NCBI RefSeq assembly: GCF_020911725.1
Contig: NZ_CP076620.1
Span: 2,679,001-2,743,000 of the forward strand
Direction of reading: 5' to 3'
Source: Clostridium cadaveris
Lineage (GTDB): Bacteria; Bacillota; Clostridia; Clostridiales; Clostridiaceae
DNA length: 64,000 bases
This document shows, piece by piece, positions 35,226 through 45,338 of the stretch. Below the pieces are notes generated by a model. It searched no databases and was not told where the DNA came from. It saw nothing but the letters and a program-made list of their open reading frames with translations. How positions within the stretch are numbered: position 1 is the first letter of the stretch; every line of letters begins with the position of its first letter. The position numbers and the translations under genes are program-made.

Positions 35226-37160
35226 CTAATTCTTAAGGTTGTCGCTTCCATTTATCATTGATATTATCTCTTTTATATCTAAAATCACATCTTTATAACT
35301 CATAACTACATCTATTTGCATATAATTTTCGTCTAAATCTAAATCTTCTATTATTCCATATAGATATTTACCACTATCTAAAAGCTGTTTTAATATAAGA
35401 TTATCTTGTTTAGATACATATCCTATTACATATCCTTTTTCAGTAGCTATTTGAATTGCATTTTTATCATATGGATTATCACTTTCTCTTTTTAGAAGAA
35501 CTATATCATTTTCTTGCAGCGTTCCCTCTATAACATCCATATTTCTGTAATACATTCCTGCTACATTTGTAGTCATTAAAGAGATATCTTTTATATGTGG
35601 AGTTATAATCTGATTCTTTACATTTATAATCTCCTCTATTTTATCTTTACTTTTATCTTTATCGCTATATATAAGCTTTAAAATCTTTCCTCGTATTTCT
35701 CTATTGGGCTCAGTATCAGCAAGAGCCTTTAATAATTCTTGTATATCTTTATTTTTAACTAAGTTTCTCTTTTTTAAATATTTCAAACTTAATTTTCTAC
35801 ATTCATTAAATCTAGCTGATAATGATGAAAGATATAGCTCATCATCTTCTATATTATATTCCATTAAGAATCGTAAAAGAAACATAAGGCATATATCACC
35901 ATTATTATTAGAGGTTAAATCATCCTGTTTTAAATCCTCAGAGCCACAGTTTATTTCATCAAAGGGCAGAGTCTTCTTGGCAAACTTAAGAAGTTTTTTC
36001 ATTTCTTCCTTACCACCAGTATCCCCCACATGATAATATACAGCCATATTCAATGGATTCCTCTTCAAAAAAGCTTTCAAATCATCAAATTCTATAGTTT
36101 CATCTATAAGTTCTCCAATATTGTAGTAGAAATCAACATCATAAAGTCCTTCTACAAGCCCCTGTCTAAATACAGGCTTCCACTTTGAAGATACTATAAC
36201 TTCTCCAATCTTGTCTATCATCTGTTCTTTCAAGGATTTAGGAATTCTATCTACATCTTCTGCTTCTGCATATAGTGCATATCCTAAATAATCTATAGCC
36301 ATCATATCATCTAGAGAATTTCCCATTTCATCTATTTTCTTTAGATAAAGCCATATAAAATTAGCACTATCTTCTATAGTATAAATAGATTTTTCTTCTA
36401 ACTTTAATATATTAATTATAACTTTAGAGATTTTATGAAAATATTCTTCCTTTATTCTACAAGGCTCCAAATACCAACTCAAGTTAACCTTTTTGCTTAG
36501 AATACTGGCACTAATCCCCTCTAATCCCTCATTGTCCATTCCTAGTAATAAAATTTTATCTTTTATTGTGTCATCAAACGGATATATATTTTGAAGACAT
36601 ATAAGTCTTCCATATCCATAAGTCCTCTTGAGTAAGTCAAAAATAAAAGTATTTTCGTCTTTACTATTCTTTACTGAATATACTACAAAAAACGTATATT
36701 CACTTAATATACCTAGTACCCTTCCATAGTCTTTAGCTTTTTCTTTGTCTACTATACCAAGAAGTGTAATTCCAAGCTTTATTAGAGATTCCTCATTTGA
36801 TTTTGTAATAAATTGTTCTGCTATGCTGCTTAAAGTAAGTCTATCTATAAACCCATCATTTACATAAGCACTTATCATCTCATAAAATGTAAAGTAATAT
36901 AGGATTAACTTATTTTCATCTAAGAAGTCTACCAGTTCATCTTCATTAGGACATTCTAAGTAATTGTCTATACAGAAAATTAGTTCTCTTGAAAGACTAT
37001 ACTTTCTTTCCATGGGCAGTTCTTCTCCCATCAGAAATTGCTCAACGTCAAACTTACCACTATTCTCAAAATCCTGATTTTTATAGATAGAATCATAATT
37101 TCTATATACAAAGTCATTCAGCGTTTCATATATAAATTTACAATTTAATTCCTCTTGCAT
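35226..37160 (-). CDS. HIRAN-domain protein with helical-repeat N-terminal part
   Basis: The 644-residue protein ends in a HIRAN domain at about residues 530-630 (TTNVAGMYYRNMDVIEG, LLKRESDNPYDKNAIQIAT, GYVIGYVSKQDN). The first 500 residues are acidic and alpha-helical, without an identifiable enzyme motif, and look like irregular helical repeats. HIRAN domains occur in SNF2 helicases such as HLTF and in stand-alone bacterial proteins, where they bind DNA ends. No helicase or nuclease motif is seen here. The start at 37160 follows a strong GGGGGG site. Confidence 0.85.
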   Translation of the reverse strand: MQEELNCKFIYETLNDFVYRNYDSIYKNQDFENSGKFDVEQFLMGEELPMERKYSLSRELIFCIDNYLECPNEDELVDFLDENKLILYYFTFYEMISAYVNDGFIDRLTLSSIAEQFITKSNEESLIKLGITLLGIVDKEKAKDYGRVLGILSEYTFFVVYSVKNSKDENTFIFDLLKRTYGYGRLICLQNIYPFDDTIKDKILLLGMDNEGLEGISASILSKKVNLSWYLEPCRIKEEYFHKISKVIINILKLEEKSIYTIEDSANFIWLYLKKIDEMGNSLDDMMAIDYLGYALYAEAEDVDRIPKSLKEQMIDKIGEVIVSSKWKPVFRQGLVEGLYDVDFYYNIGELIDETIEFDDLKAFLKRNPLNMAVYYHVGDTGGKEEMKKLLKFAKKTLPFDEINCGSEDLKQDDLTSNNNGDICLMFLLRFLMEYNIEDDELYLSSLSARFNECRKLSLKYLKKRNLVKNKDIQELLKALADTEPNREIRGKILKLIYSDKDKSKDKIEEIINVKNQIITPHIKDISLMTTNVAGMYYRNMDVIEGTLQENDIVLLKRESDNPYDKNAIQIATEKGYVIGYVSKQDNLILKQLLDSGKYLYGIIEDLDLDENYMQIDVVMSYKDVILDIKEIISMINGSDNLKN

Positions 37161-37197
37161 AAGAACTCCCCCCTAACTTCTTAATATTTTCACTCTA

Positions 37198-38382
37198 TTA
37201 ATCCAATTTTTTTAGTGCTATTTCTAGTCTTTCAAGTGCTTTTTTTAACACCTCTCTTGAGCAAGCTAAATTCAATCTTACAAAACCATCTCCATTGCTT
37301 CCAAAGCTATATCCTTGACTTAGAATAACCTTAGATTCTTTATTCAAGAACTCTTCTAATTCTTTTCCATTAAGTCCAAATTCTCTTAAATCAATCCAAG
37401 CTAAAAATGTAGCTTCTGATTCTATAACTTTAGCTTTAGGAACATGTATTTTCATAAAGTCCTTTAGATACTTAAAGTTTTCTTGTAGATAATCTAAAAG
37501 CTCATCAAGCCACTTATCTCCCTTTTCATAAGCTGCTTTTATAGCTATGGCGCCAAGTAAATTAGGATCACCACCATGTTCTTTTTCAAGAACACTCTTA
37601 TACTTCTCTCTTAATGTTTTATTTGGAATAATGACATTTGATATTTGAAGGCCGCAGAGATTAAAAGTCTTATGACATGATATACAGGTTATAGTATTAT
37701 CAGCTACCTCTTCACCTAAAGATATCAAAAAATTATGTTTATAATCTTTATGAACAAGCTCACAGTGTGCATCATCGGATACTATAATTATATTATTCTC
37801 TATTAATATTTTGCTTAATTCTTGTAATTCTTTTTCGCTCCATGCTCTTCCAACAGGATTATGAGGATTACAAAGTATCATCATCTTTATGTCCTTATTT
37901 TCCTTTATGATAGCCTTCAGATTATCTAAATCCATATAATATTTGTCTCCTTGAAGCTTTAGCGGATTTTCTATGACAGTTCTGTTGGCATGTTTAATCA
38001 TATTCGCAAACTGATGATATACAGGAGGCTGAATTAATATTTTATCCCCTTCATCAGTATATGTTCTTATTGATCTAAGTATTATGTCTATAATAGTGCT
38101 GCCAAAGCATAGCCATTCACGCTTTATGTCAAAACCATGTCTTCTCTTATACCAAGCTATGAGAGCTTCATAAAGATCTTCATAGTCTCCACCATATCCT
38201 AATGCTCCATCTTTTATGTAATTTATTAAAGTTTGTCTAACACACTCTGGAGATTCAAAATCCATATCTGCAATCCATAATGGAATTGCTTCATCATTAT
38301 CTACCCCATATTTTTCTAATACCATATCATGTTTTCTACTATGAGTATGTCTTCTGTCTACAACTTTGTCAAAATCGTACAT
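37198..38382 (-). CDS. MalY/PatB-type PLP aminotransferase / cystathionine beta-lyase
   Basis: The 394-residue fold-type I PLP protein starts FDKVVDRRHTHSRKHD and has PLWIADMDFESP, a class I/II aminotransferase core, CNPHNPVGRAWS, and the PLP lysine in SCHKTFNLCGLQ. This is the MalY/PatB group, which cleaves C-S bonds of cystathionine or cysteine and gives H2S or homocysteine. It begins behind AAGGGG at 38382 and ends 37 bases before the HIRAN gene, so the two may be cotranscribed. Confidence 0.92.
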   Translation of the reverse strand: MYDFDKVVDRRHTHSRKHDMVLEKYGVDNDEAIPLWIADMDFESPECVRQTLINYIKDGALGYGGDYEDLYEALIAWYKRRHGFDIKREWLCFGSTIIDIILRSIRTYTDEGDKILIQPPVYHQFANMIKHANRTVIENPLKLQGDKYYMDLDNLKAIIKENKDIKMMILCNPHNPVGRAWSEKELQELSKILIENNIIIVSDDAHCELVHKDYKHNFLISLGEEVADNTITCISCHKTFNLCGLQISNVIIPNKTLREKYKSVLEKEHGGDPNLLGAIAIKAAYEKGDKWLDELLDYLQENFKYLKDFMKIHVPKAKVIESEATFLAWIDLREFGLNGKELEEFLNKESKVILSQGYSFGSNGDGFVRLNLACSREVLKKALERLEIALKKLD

Positions 38383-38460
38383 TTTAATACCCCTTTTCTT
38401 AATATAATCTTTTTATATGATAGAATTAAAACTCCACCTGAAACTAAAAATTCAGTTTAT

Positions 38461-40419
38461 TTACTCAGAGATGCAATGCATATAGTTATCAGATTCATTC
38501 CCCTTTACTACAAAGCCTACTCCCTTAGAACAAAATACTGAAGCTGAGGTATACTCTGTATCTGCATCTTTATTGTATCCTTTTTCTTTAATTATCTCTC
38601 CCTCATTATGGCAGTAATCATATCCATCAAAGATAAAATTTATAATTCCACGCCCTTTTGTGAAAGATACTAACTCTAATGAATAGTTCATAAATGTCTT
38701 TACAGGCCCCCTGCCTTCTATTATGACTTTTTCTCCAAATATCTTTGGTGTATCAAAAGTTCCATTGAACTTTTGTATATCTGATAATACTCTTCCCATG
38801 CTGTCAATATTTACTTGTATCTTAAATCTATAGTATGGTTCAAGAAGAGTGCTATCCGCCTTTTCCAAGCCCTGTCTTAACGCTCTATAAGTAGCTTCTC
38901 TAAAATCCCCACCCTCTGTATGTTTTATATGAGATTTTCCATTAATTAAAGTAACTTTTATATCCGTTATTGGAGCCCCTATAAGAATTCCATTATGCTC
39001 TCTTTCAAAAACATGACTTTTAACTAAGTTTTGAAAATTTACAGCTAAAGTATCTATAGGACAATTACTATAAAATGTTATACCACTTCCTCTTTGTCCC
39101 GGCTCAAGTCTTAAATGTACCTCTGCATAATGTCTTAAAGGTTCAAAATGTCCTCTACCTATAGAAGTTTTTCTTATTGTCTCTTTATAAAGTATCTGGC
39201 AAGGCCCAAACTCTATATCCAACTTAAACCTATCTTTTACTATTTCTTTTAGTATCTCAAGCTGAATTACGCCCATAACATGAATATGTATCTCTTTAAG
39301 CTTTTCATGCCATATAACCTTTAGCGAGGTTTCCTCATCCTCTAAAATTTTGAAAAAACTTAAAACTTCTTTGGGATTAAGTTTCTCATCATAAATTACC
39401 TTAGAACTCAATGTAGGAATCATGTCATAATCTATGTTTTCTTCCCTATATCCTATCCCTTGCCCTGAAAATATCTTTGTAAGTCCTACTAATCCAAATA
39501 CTTCTCCAGCTTTTGCTTCATTTGTCTTTTCAAATTTTTCCCCATTATAGTATCTTATATCATTTATTTTTTCATTTAAGACTTCTCCATTAAACTTATA
39601 ACTTACTATGTCTTTAGTCTTAATAGTCCCTCTTATAGCTTTTACATATGTGATTCTATTTCCATTACCGTCATATTTTACTTTATATACTTTTCCTTGA
39701 AAGTCACCATCATCATTATATTCAGTTGTTGTTAGATTGTGAAAACTATTTATAAATTTTTCTATACCTAAATCCTGAAGAGCTGAACCTTTAAAACAAG
39801 GAAATACATCACGGTGATTTATCATATTTTTCAATTCTTCTAGCCAAAGTTTTTTATCATACTTTCCGTCTAAATATTGTTCCAAAAGATTATTATTATT
39901 CTCTGCTATTATTTCTATGAGTCCATCATCTATATCTTCTTCAAACATATTATTTTCAATCAAATATGCGTCAGGAGAAAGATTGCACTTTATATCATCA
40001 AGAGTTTCTATGCAGTCTGCTCCATCTCTATCAATCTTATTTATAAATATAAAAGTTGGGATGTTGTACTTTCTTAATAATCTCCATATTGTTTCTGTAT
40101 GAGCTTGTACTCCCTCAACTGCACTTACAACTACTATTGCGTAATCCATTATGCTTATGGCTCTTTCCATTTCTGGCGAAAAATCTATATGTCCAGGTGT
40201 GTCTACCAGGTAGTAAGTTGAATCCTTATAGTTGAATCTCCCTTGAGATGAAAATATAGTTATTCCTCTGTCCTTCTCTATTTGATGACTATCTAGAAAA
40301 GCATCTTTGTAATCTACCCTTCCCCTTTTTCTTATTGCATTTGTGTGATACAAAATCTGTTCTGCCAATGTGGTTTTCCCGGCATCTACATGAGCCAGTA
40401 TCCCTATAGTTTTATTCAT
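38461..40419 (-). CDS. Tet(M)-like translational GTPase (ribosomal protection family)
   Basis: The 652-residue protein has the EF-G/Tet(M) G domain: AHVDAGKTT (P-loop, residues 8-16), the RGIT switch I, DTPGHIDF (G3) and INKID (G4). Domains II to V follow, including RGHFEPLRHYAEVHL and GQRGSGITF. Tet(M)-type proteins release tetracycline from the ribosome. This one belongs to the chromosomal clostridial branch; its C-terminus (VFCSKGVGFVVKGNESDNY) differs from the C-terminal region of true Tet(M), so resistance should not be assumed. Confidence 0.87.
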   Translation of the reverse strand: MNKTIGILAHVDAGKTTLAEQILYHTNAIRKRGRVDYKDAFLDSHQIEKDRGITIFSSQGRFNYKDSTYYLVDTPGHIDFSPEMERAISIMDYAIVVVSAVEGVQAHTETIWRLLRKYNIPTFIFINKIDRDGADCIETLDDIKCNLSPDAYLIENNMFEEDIDDGLIEIIAENNNNLLEQYLDGKYDKKLWLEELKNMINHRDVFPCFKGSALQDLGIEKFINSFHNLTTTEYNDDGDFQGKVYKVKYDGNGNRITYVKAIRGTIKTKDIVSYKFNGEVLNEKINDIRYYNGEKFEKTNEAKAGEVFGLVGLTKIFSGQGIGYREENIDYDMIPTLSSKVIYDEKLNPKEVLSFFKILEDEETSLKVIWHEKLKEIHIHVMGVIQLEILKEIVKDRFKLDIEFGPCQILYKETIRKTSIGRGHFEPLRHYAEVHLRLEPGQRGSGITFYSNCPIDTLAVNFQNLVKSHVFEREHNGILIGAPITDIKVTLINGKSHIKHTEGGDFREATYRALRQGLEKADSTLLEPYYRFKIQVNIDSMGRVLSDIQKFNGTFDTPKIFGEKVIIEGRGPVKTFMNYSLELVSFTKGRGIINFIFDGYDYCHNEGEIIKEKGYNKDADTEYTSASVFCSKGVGFVVKGNESDNYMHCISE

Positions 40420-40543
40420 AATCTCACATCCTATGTGTTATTGATTCTTAATCTTATTATATCAAAAAATCCTTTTATATTCTTGAAATACGTCTTTGGA
40501 TTTTCCTAAAATTCAGATAATTTTCCCATTACCTATCACTATT

Positions 40544-40584
40544 AAAAAAGGTACCTTGATACTCTTTAAGCATCTTGGCACCTT
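40544..40584 (-). terminator. Rho-independent terminator of the prolyl oligopeptidase gene
   Basis: AAGGTACC, TT, GAT and the matching ATC, TT, GGCACCTT arms form a long interrupted stem; six U follow on the minus strand. It begins six bases after the stop codon. Confidence 0.75.
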
Positions 40585-40589
40585 GTATA

Positions 40590-42614
40590 TTATACTAACA
40601 CCTTTTCTAAGAAAGAATATATATCAGCTTCTACATCTATAAGTTTTGAAATAGGCTTTCCTTGTCCATGCCCTGCATTTTTTTCTACTCTTAAAAGTAT
40701 AGGATTTTCTCCGCTTGATACTTCCTCTAGAGTTGCAACATATTTATAAGAATGGCAAGGCAGTACTCTGTCATCACTATCTCCTGTAGCAACTAATACT
40801 GGAGGATAAACAGTTCCACATTTTATATTGTGAAGTGGTGAGTATTTAAATAAGAATTTGAAATGTTCCTTATCATGCTCGGCATCTCCATATTCAGGAA
40901 TCCAGAATCTTCCTATTGTATACTTATGATATCTAAGCATATCTAAAACTCCAACTTGCGTGATTACAGCTCCATAAAGATCTGGTCTTTGAACCATACA
41001 TGCTCCAGTAAGTAGGCCTCCATTGCTTCTTCCTCTTATAGCCAGATATCTATTGTTTGTATATTTGTTTTCTATAAGCCATTCTGCACAGGATATGAAA
41101 TCATCAAAGCAATTCTGCTTTTTCTCAAGCATAGCATCTTCATGCCATTGCTCTCCATATTCATTCCCTCCTCTTATATTGGCAACTGCAAAAACTCCCC
41201 CTCTTTCCATCCATACTAGTTCTGGAACTCTGAATTCCGGTATTCTGTTTAGATTAAACCCTCCATAAGCGTATAATAATGTTCTATTTCCACCATCTAA
41301 TTTTATCCCCTTCCTATGGCTTATAAACATAGGAATTTCTGTGCCATCTTTAGAAGTCACAAAAACTTGAATAGTTTCAAACTTAGAGAAATCTACATCT
41401 AAATGAGGTTCAAATACTTTAGTGCACTCCTTACTTTGTAGATCAAATCTATAAATGGTGTCTGGTAAAAGATATGAGGCAAATTTGAAGAAGATCTCTT
41501 TACCTTTTTCTCCTTTAGACATTTCTGATATGGCACCTAAAGAATTCATCTCATGATTGTATAACTTACCTGTAGATATATTATACATAGCAAGCTCATG
41601 ATGAGCATGATGCATAAATGCTAATACTATATATCCATCATTATATATAGCAAAAGATATTGTATCTATATTATCTTCTTCCACGAGTTCTTTCCAGTTT
41701 TCTTCTCTATAGTCATTCAAGTCTACTTCTATTATTCTTCTCTTAGGTGCACAGTAATTCGTAAGGAAGTAAAACTTTGTTTCTTTATTTCCTAAAAGCT
41801 CCCAAGATGCCTCTTTCCCTTCAAATGGGTCAAAAATCTTTTCTTTTTTAAGATCTTGGATTAATACCAAATTATTTGAAGACGTACCCTTTTGCTTTTC
41901 TAATATCATATAGTCTCCATCAGAAGTTAAGGCTACATAGTTTGAGTACTCTGATTTTTGTTTGCCATCAACTAAAATTATGTCATCATTTTGTGTTGTT
42001 CCAAGATTGTGTATGCACACCATATTGTGATAAGACAATTCCTCGTCATCCATAGACCCTTGTTCTGGATATCTAGAATATATAAAACTTTCACCATTTG
42101 TAAGCCATTCTATTCCTGTAAAGCGGCACCAGTTCAACTCTTCATCTATGTGCTTTTTTTCCCTCATATCATAAATCTTTATTACCTGCCAGTCACTACC
42201 CTTTTGAGATATTGAATAAGCAAGTATGTCTTTAACTGGATTTACAGAAACAGTTCCTATTGCAGCTGTGCCATCTTCTGCATAAGAGTTAGGATCTATT
42301 AAAAGTTCCTTTTCTCCATTGAGTTCTTTTGCCCTATAATAGCATGGTTGGTTTCTACTACCATCATTATAAAAGAAATAGTAATATCCATTAAATTTCT
42401 TAGGCGATGAATAGCTGTCAAACTTCCAAAGTTCCTTCATTCTGTCTTTTATAATATCGTAATCATAGTAGCCTTCAACAAATTCTTTAGTTTTTTCATT
42501 ATGCTCGTCCACAAACATTGTAGTATCTTCGCTATGAATATCCTCAAGCCACCTATATGGATCATAAACCTTCATACCATGATAATCATCTACTACTTTA
42601 ACCTTTTTTATCAT
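40590..42614 (-). CDS. Prolyl oligopeptidase (S9A) family serine peptidase
   Basis: The protein of 674 residues opens with DYHGMKVYDPYRWLEDIHSE, the N-terminal signature of prolyl oligopeptidase, followed by a beta-propeller and a C-terminal alpha/beta-hydrolase domain with nucleophile GRSNGGLLTG, acid residue in GDSDDRVLP and His in NAGHGQGKP. No signal peptide is present, so it acts in the cytoplasm on short proline-containing peptides. The frame is open from a GTG at 42680 overlapping the DUF488 stop, but ATG 42614 has a GGGGTG site. Confidence 0.92.
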   Translation of the reverse strand: MIKKVKVVDDYHGMKVYDPYRWLEDIHSEDTTMFVDEHNEKTKEFVEGYYDYDIIKDRMKELWKFDSYSSPKKFNGYYYFFYNDGSRNQPCYYRAKELNGEKELLIDPNSYAEDGTAAIGTVSVNPVKDILAYSISQKGSDWQVIKIYDMREKKHIDEELNWCRFTGIEWLTNGESFIYSRYPEQGSMDDEELSYHNMVCIHNLGTTQNDDIILVDGKQKSEYSNYVALTSDGDYMILEKQKGTSSNNLVLIQDLKKEKIFDPFEGKEASWELLGNKETKFYFLTNYCAPKRRIIEVDLNDYREENWKELVEEDNIDTISFAIYNDGYIVLAFMHHAHHELAMYNISTGKLYNHEMNSLGAISEMSKGEKGKEIFFKFASYLLPDTIYRFDLQSKECTKVFEPHLDVDFSKFETIQVFVTSKDGTEIPMFISHRKGIKLDGGNRTLLYAYGGFNLNRIPEFRVPELVWMERGGVFAVANIRGGNEYGEQWHEDAMLEKKQNCFDDFISCAEWLIENKYTNNRYLAIRGRSNGGLLTGACMVQRPDLYGAVITQVGVLDMLRYHKYTIGRFWIPEYGDAEHDKEHFKFLFKYSPLHNIKCGTVYPPVLVATGDSDDRVLPCHSYKYVATLEEVSSGENPILLRVEKNAGHGQGKPISKLIDVEADIYSFLEKVLV

Positions 42615-42676
42615 AAAAAACACCCCAACTTTCCCAAATCCTCTAATTATTCTTATGACTGTTAATAAATTTACAA

Positions 42677-43300
42677 TCACTTTTTCTCATCTATATGTTC
42701 TATCCTATATCCTATTTCTTTATTAGCCCTTCTATATCCTTCTTTTATCATATCTTCTCTAGACATTTTATTTCCCAAAAGCTCGTCTATAGTAAGGTCA
42801 TATCTTTTGCTGAAATATTTATCTAAAAGCATTTCTTCTATATCTTCCTGTGATGCAATGGAATAGTCATGCAGTATATGCTTTACATCAAAATCTTCTT
42901 CTCTCAAAGCTCTACCTACTAAAACACTTCTATGACATCTTATAGGCTCCTGCATAGCACCTAAAAGTGCTATTCTATATCCTTTTCTACACCCATTTTT
43001 AAGCCTTTCAATTCCTGATAAAAAATCATCCTCTTTACACACTTTTTCAAAATCAGAGTATCCCTCTTTATTGTATGACTGTTTGTTTTCTCGTTTAGCT
43101 GCTAATTCCTTAGCCATATAAATGTATGTAAAACCTTCATTTATTAAAGTATTTCTTATAGTTTCTTTATTATACTGAATATTATATTTTGAATAAGGTG
43201 TCCCTCTTATATCAACAACACAATTTATATGGTGTTTTTTCAGCATATCTATAAGTCTCTCTACTGAATAATTAGAATGACCTATTGTGTATATTTCCAT
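42677..43300 (-). CDS. DUF488 family protein
   Basis: The 207-residue protein shows the DUF488 hallmarks: an N-terminal YTIGHSNYSVERLIDMLK, VVDIRGTPYSKY, and a cysteine segment EPIRCHRSVLVGRAL. The function of DUF488 is not established; a nucleic-acid or enzymatic role has been proposed on the basis of its conserved Arg and Cys. The ATG at 43300 has a GGAGAGAGG site. It lies upstream of the oligopeptidase gene with a 62-base gap, so they may share a transcript. Confidence 0.88.
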   Translation of the reverse strand: MEIYTIGHSNYSVERLIDMLKKHHINCVVDIRGTPYSKYNIQYNKETIRNTLINEGFTYIYMAKELAAKRENKQSYNKEGYSDFEKVCKEDDFLSGIERLKNGCRKGYRIALLGAMQEPIRCHRSVLVGRALREEDFDVKHILHDYSIASQEDIEEMLLDKYFSKRYDLTIDELLGNKMSREDMIKEGYRRANKEIGYRIEHIDEKK

Positions 43301-43401
43301 ACTTTTCACCTCTCTCCATTACTATATTTTTATTTTAATACATTAAACTTAAACATATACTACTTTTTTGTATTTTTATCTCTTATATTTTGTAATATAA
43401 A

Positions 43402-43433
43402 AAAACTGCTTCTAATTACTTTGAAGCAGTTTT
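43402..43433 (-). terminator. Rho-independent terminator of the PTS operon
   Basis: AAAACTGCTTC pairs perfectly with GAAGCAGTTTT; U-rich sequence follows on the minus strand. It lies 51 bases after the EIIC gene. Confidence 0.85.
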
Positions 43434-43483
43434 CAAAAGAATTTATTTATTAAACTTTGAGATTAAGATAAAATACTTACTTA

Positions 43484-44818
43484 TTATTGTGCATCTTCAG
43501 AGATTATTTTCTTTCTATTCCATACCATTAATCCTGCTGTAAAGGCTGTTATTAATGCTAATCCTATTGTCTTAAATTCAACAAGTTTTATTATTAACCA
43601 TGGTAATGGGCTTGAACCATAATCTATGCTTGATATTAATCTTGCACCATCTGGTATAGCAAACTTAGCGGCTACAGCAGCTTCTGTAAATAATGGTGCT
43701 ATGTTTGTTCCTATTAAAAGTCCCAATCCAACTGTTATTACCCCTATAACAAAAGTTCTAAAAAAGTCTCCTTTTGCTAATGGTACTATAAGTACAAACA
43801 TGAATGGAAGTCCCGCCAAGGATGCAAATGGTAAGAATTGATTTCCTGGTACGATAACTGCTAATAATAATGTAACTGGTACAAGTACAAGTGATACTGC
43901 TAATGTTACAGGATGTCCAACACTTACTGCAGAATCTAATCCTATGTATAGCTTAGCTTTACCCGCAAACTTACGTTGGATAAGTTCTTGAACTGATTCT
44001 GATACTGGCATAAGACCTTCCATTAATATAGCTGCCATTTTTGGAGTTAATACTAGTACTGCTCCCATAATAACAGCTAAGTTTAAAGTATCTTTTACGT
44101 TATACTTTGCAAGTAATCCTAATAGTACACCTATTAAAGTTCCTAATATAGCTGGATCTCCAAATATTCCAAATTTCTTTTGAATATCATTTGCATCTAA
44201 TTTTATCTTGTTTATTCCTGGTATAACATCTAATATTTTATTAACAATCCATGCTATAGGAACATATGATGCTGAAAATCCATGTGGTATTGATATTCCT
44301 GGAAGTCCTAGTTCCTTTTCTACCTTTGGAGCAGTTCTATCGGCTATAACCATAGTTATTATCATATTTATTGCAGACATTAACAAACTAATTCCTAAAT
44401 TACCTGTTAACATGTACACTAAGGAACCAGTAAAAGCAAAATGCCAAAAATTCCATATATCTATGTTTACGGTTCTTGTTGTTCTTGTTAAAAGCATTAT
44501 AATATTAACTATTATTCCTAAAGGTATTATTAAAACTCCAACTGTAGAACCAAATGCTATCGCGGATGCTGCAGGCCAACCTACATCTAATACATTTAGA
44601 TGTAATCCAAAATTCGCAACCATAGCCTCTGCTGCTGGTCCTAAATTTTCAGTAAGAAGTGTTATTACTAAATTTAATCCTATAAATCCTATTCCTATTA
44701 GAAGTCCTGAACGTATTGTTTTTCCGAATTTAACTCCTAAACAAAGTGCAAATACTGTGAATATTATCGGCATCATAACGGAAGGGCCTAAATCAACTAA
44801 GTATTGTAAAGCTTGCAT
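43484..44818 (-). CDS. PTS galactitol-type EIIC permease
   Basis: The 444-residue membrane protein follows the GatC/SgcC pattern (DLGPSVMMPIIFTVFALCLG at the start, GHPVTLAVSLVLVP, GDFFRTFVIGVI), with eleven or so helices. It transports a polyol or sugar while the linked EIIA and EIIB phosphorylate it. It is the last gene of the regulator-EIIB-EIIA-EIIC operon, 65 bases after EIIA. Which polyol is used cannot be read; no dehydrogenase or kinase gene follows. Confidence 0.92.
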   Translation of the reverse strand: MQALQYLVDLGPSVMMPIIFTVFALCLGVKFGKTIRSGLLIGIGFIGLNLVITLLTENLGPAAEAMVANFGLHLNVLDVGWPAASAIAFGSTVGVLIIPLGIIVNIIMLLTRTTRTVNIDIWNFWHFAFTGSLVYMLTGNLGISLLMSAINMIITMVIADRTAPKVEKELGLPGISIPHGFSASYVPIAWIVNKILDVIPGINKIKLDANDIQKKFGIFGDPAILGTLIGVLLGLLAKYNVKDTLNLAVIMGAVLVLTPKMAAILMEGLMPVSESVQELIQRKFAGKAKLYIGLDSAVSVGHPVTLAVSLVLVPVTLLLAVIVPGNQFLPFASLAGLPFMFVLIVPLAKGDFFRTFVIGVITVGLGLLIGTNIAPLFTEAAVAAKFAIPDGARLISSIDYGSSPLPWLIIKLVEFKTIGLALITAFTAGLMVWNRKKIISEDAQ

Positions 44819-44883
44819 TTTTAAAACTCTCCTTTTATTTATATCTTTTAATTATTCTAAAGCCATTAAAATGGTTTAAATAT

Positions 44884-45330
44884 TTACTTTAATTTATCAT
44901 TTAAAATGTTCACTATTGTCTCACAATCATTTTCACTATTTAGCTTGTCTAGTAATTCATTGTCAGTAAATAATCCCATAAGCTTTGATAGTAATACTGC
45001 CTGCTCTTCTTTTGCTTTTACTAACAATACAAAAGCCATAGTTACATCTAAATCATTATTAGTACACATTTCTTTAAAGGCACATTTATTATTAAATCTT
45101 ACAAATGCTATGCCTGGCTTTATAATATGTTCTGAATCAGTATGAGGTATGGCTATACTATAGTTTTCTGTTCCTATACCTGTTGGAAATATTTCTTCTC
45201 TTTTAAGAATAGCTTTCTTAAAGCTCTCTTTTATATATCCCATAGACAAAAGCTTATCAGATATATTTGATAAAAATTCAAAACTTGTTTTTTCTTCTCT
45301 TTGTAAAAATATTAATTCTTGAGTTAACAT
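44884..45330 (-). CDS. PTS fructose/mannitol-type EIIA
   Basis: The 148-residue protein has the EIIA(Fru/Mtl/Gat) motif with the phosphorylated His63 in GTENYSIAIPHTDSEHI. It takes phosphate from HPr and passes it to EIIB. It starts behind AGGAGG at 45330, eight bases after the EIIB stop. Confidence 0.92.
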   Translation of the reverse strand: MLTQELIFLQREEKTSFEFLSNISDKLLSMGYIKESFKKAILKREEIFPTGIGTENYSIAIPHTDSEHIIKPGIAFVRFNNKCAFKEMCTNNDLDVTMAFVLLVKAKEEQAVLLSKLMGLFTDNELLDKLNSENDCETIVNILNDKLK

Positions 45331-45338
45331 AATTCCTC

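Noticed and set aside
38461-40419. Labelling the GTPase as a tetracycline-resistance gene
   Set aside because: The C-terminal end differs from true Tet(M) and the context is chromosomal housekeeping, so resistance is not supported by sequence alone.
44208-44879. A 223-codon plus-strand frame over the PTS EIIC gene
   Set aside because: It is antisense to a clear membrane transporter gene, has no ribosome site and its composition mirrors the sense strand.
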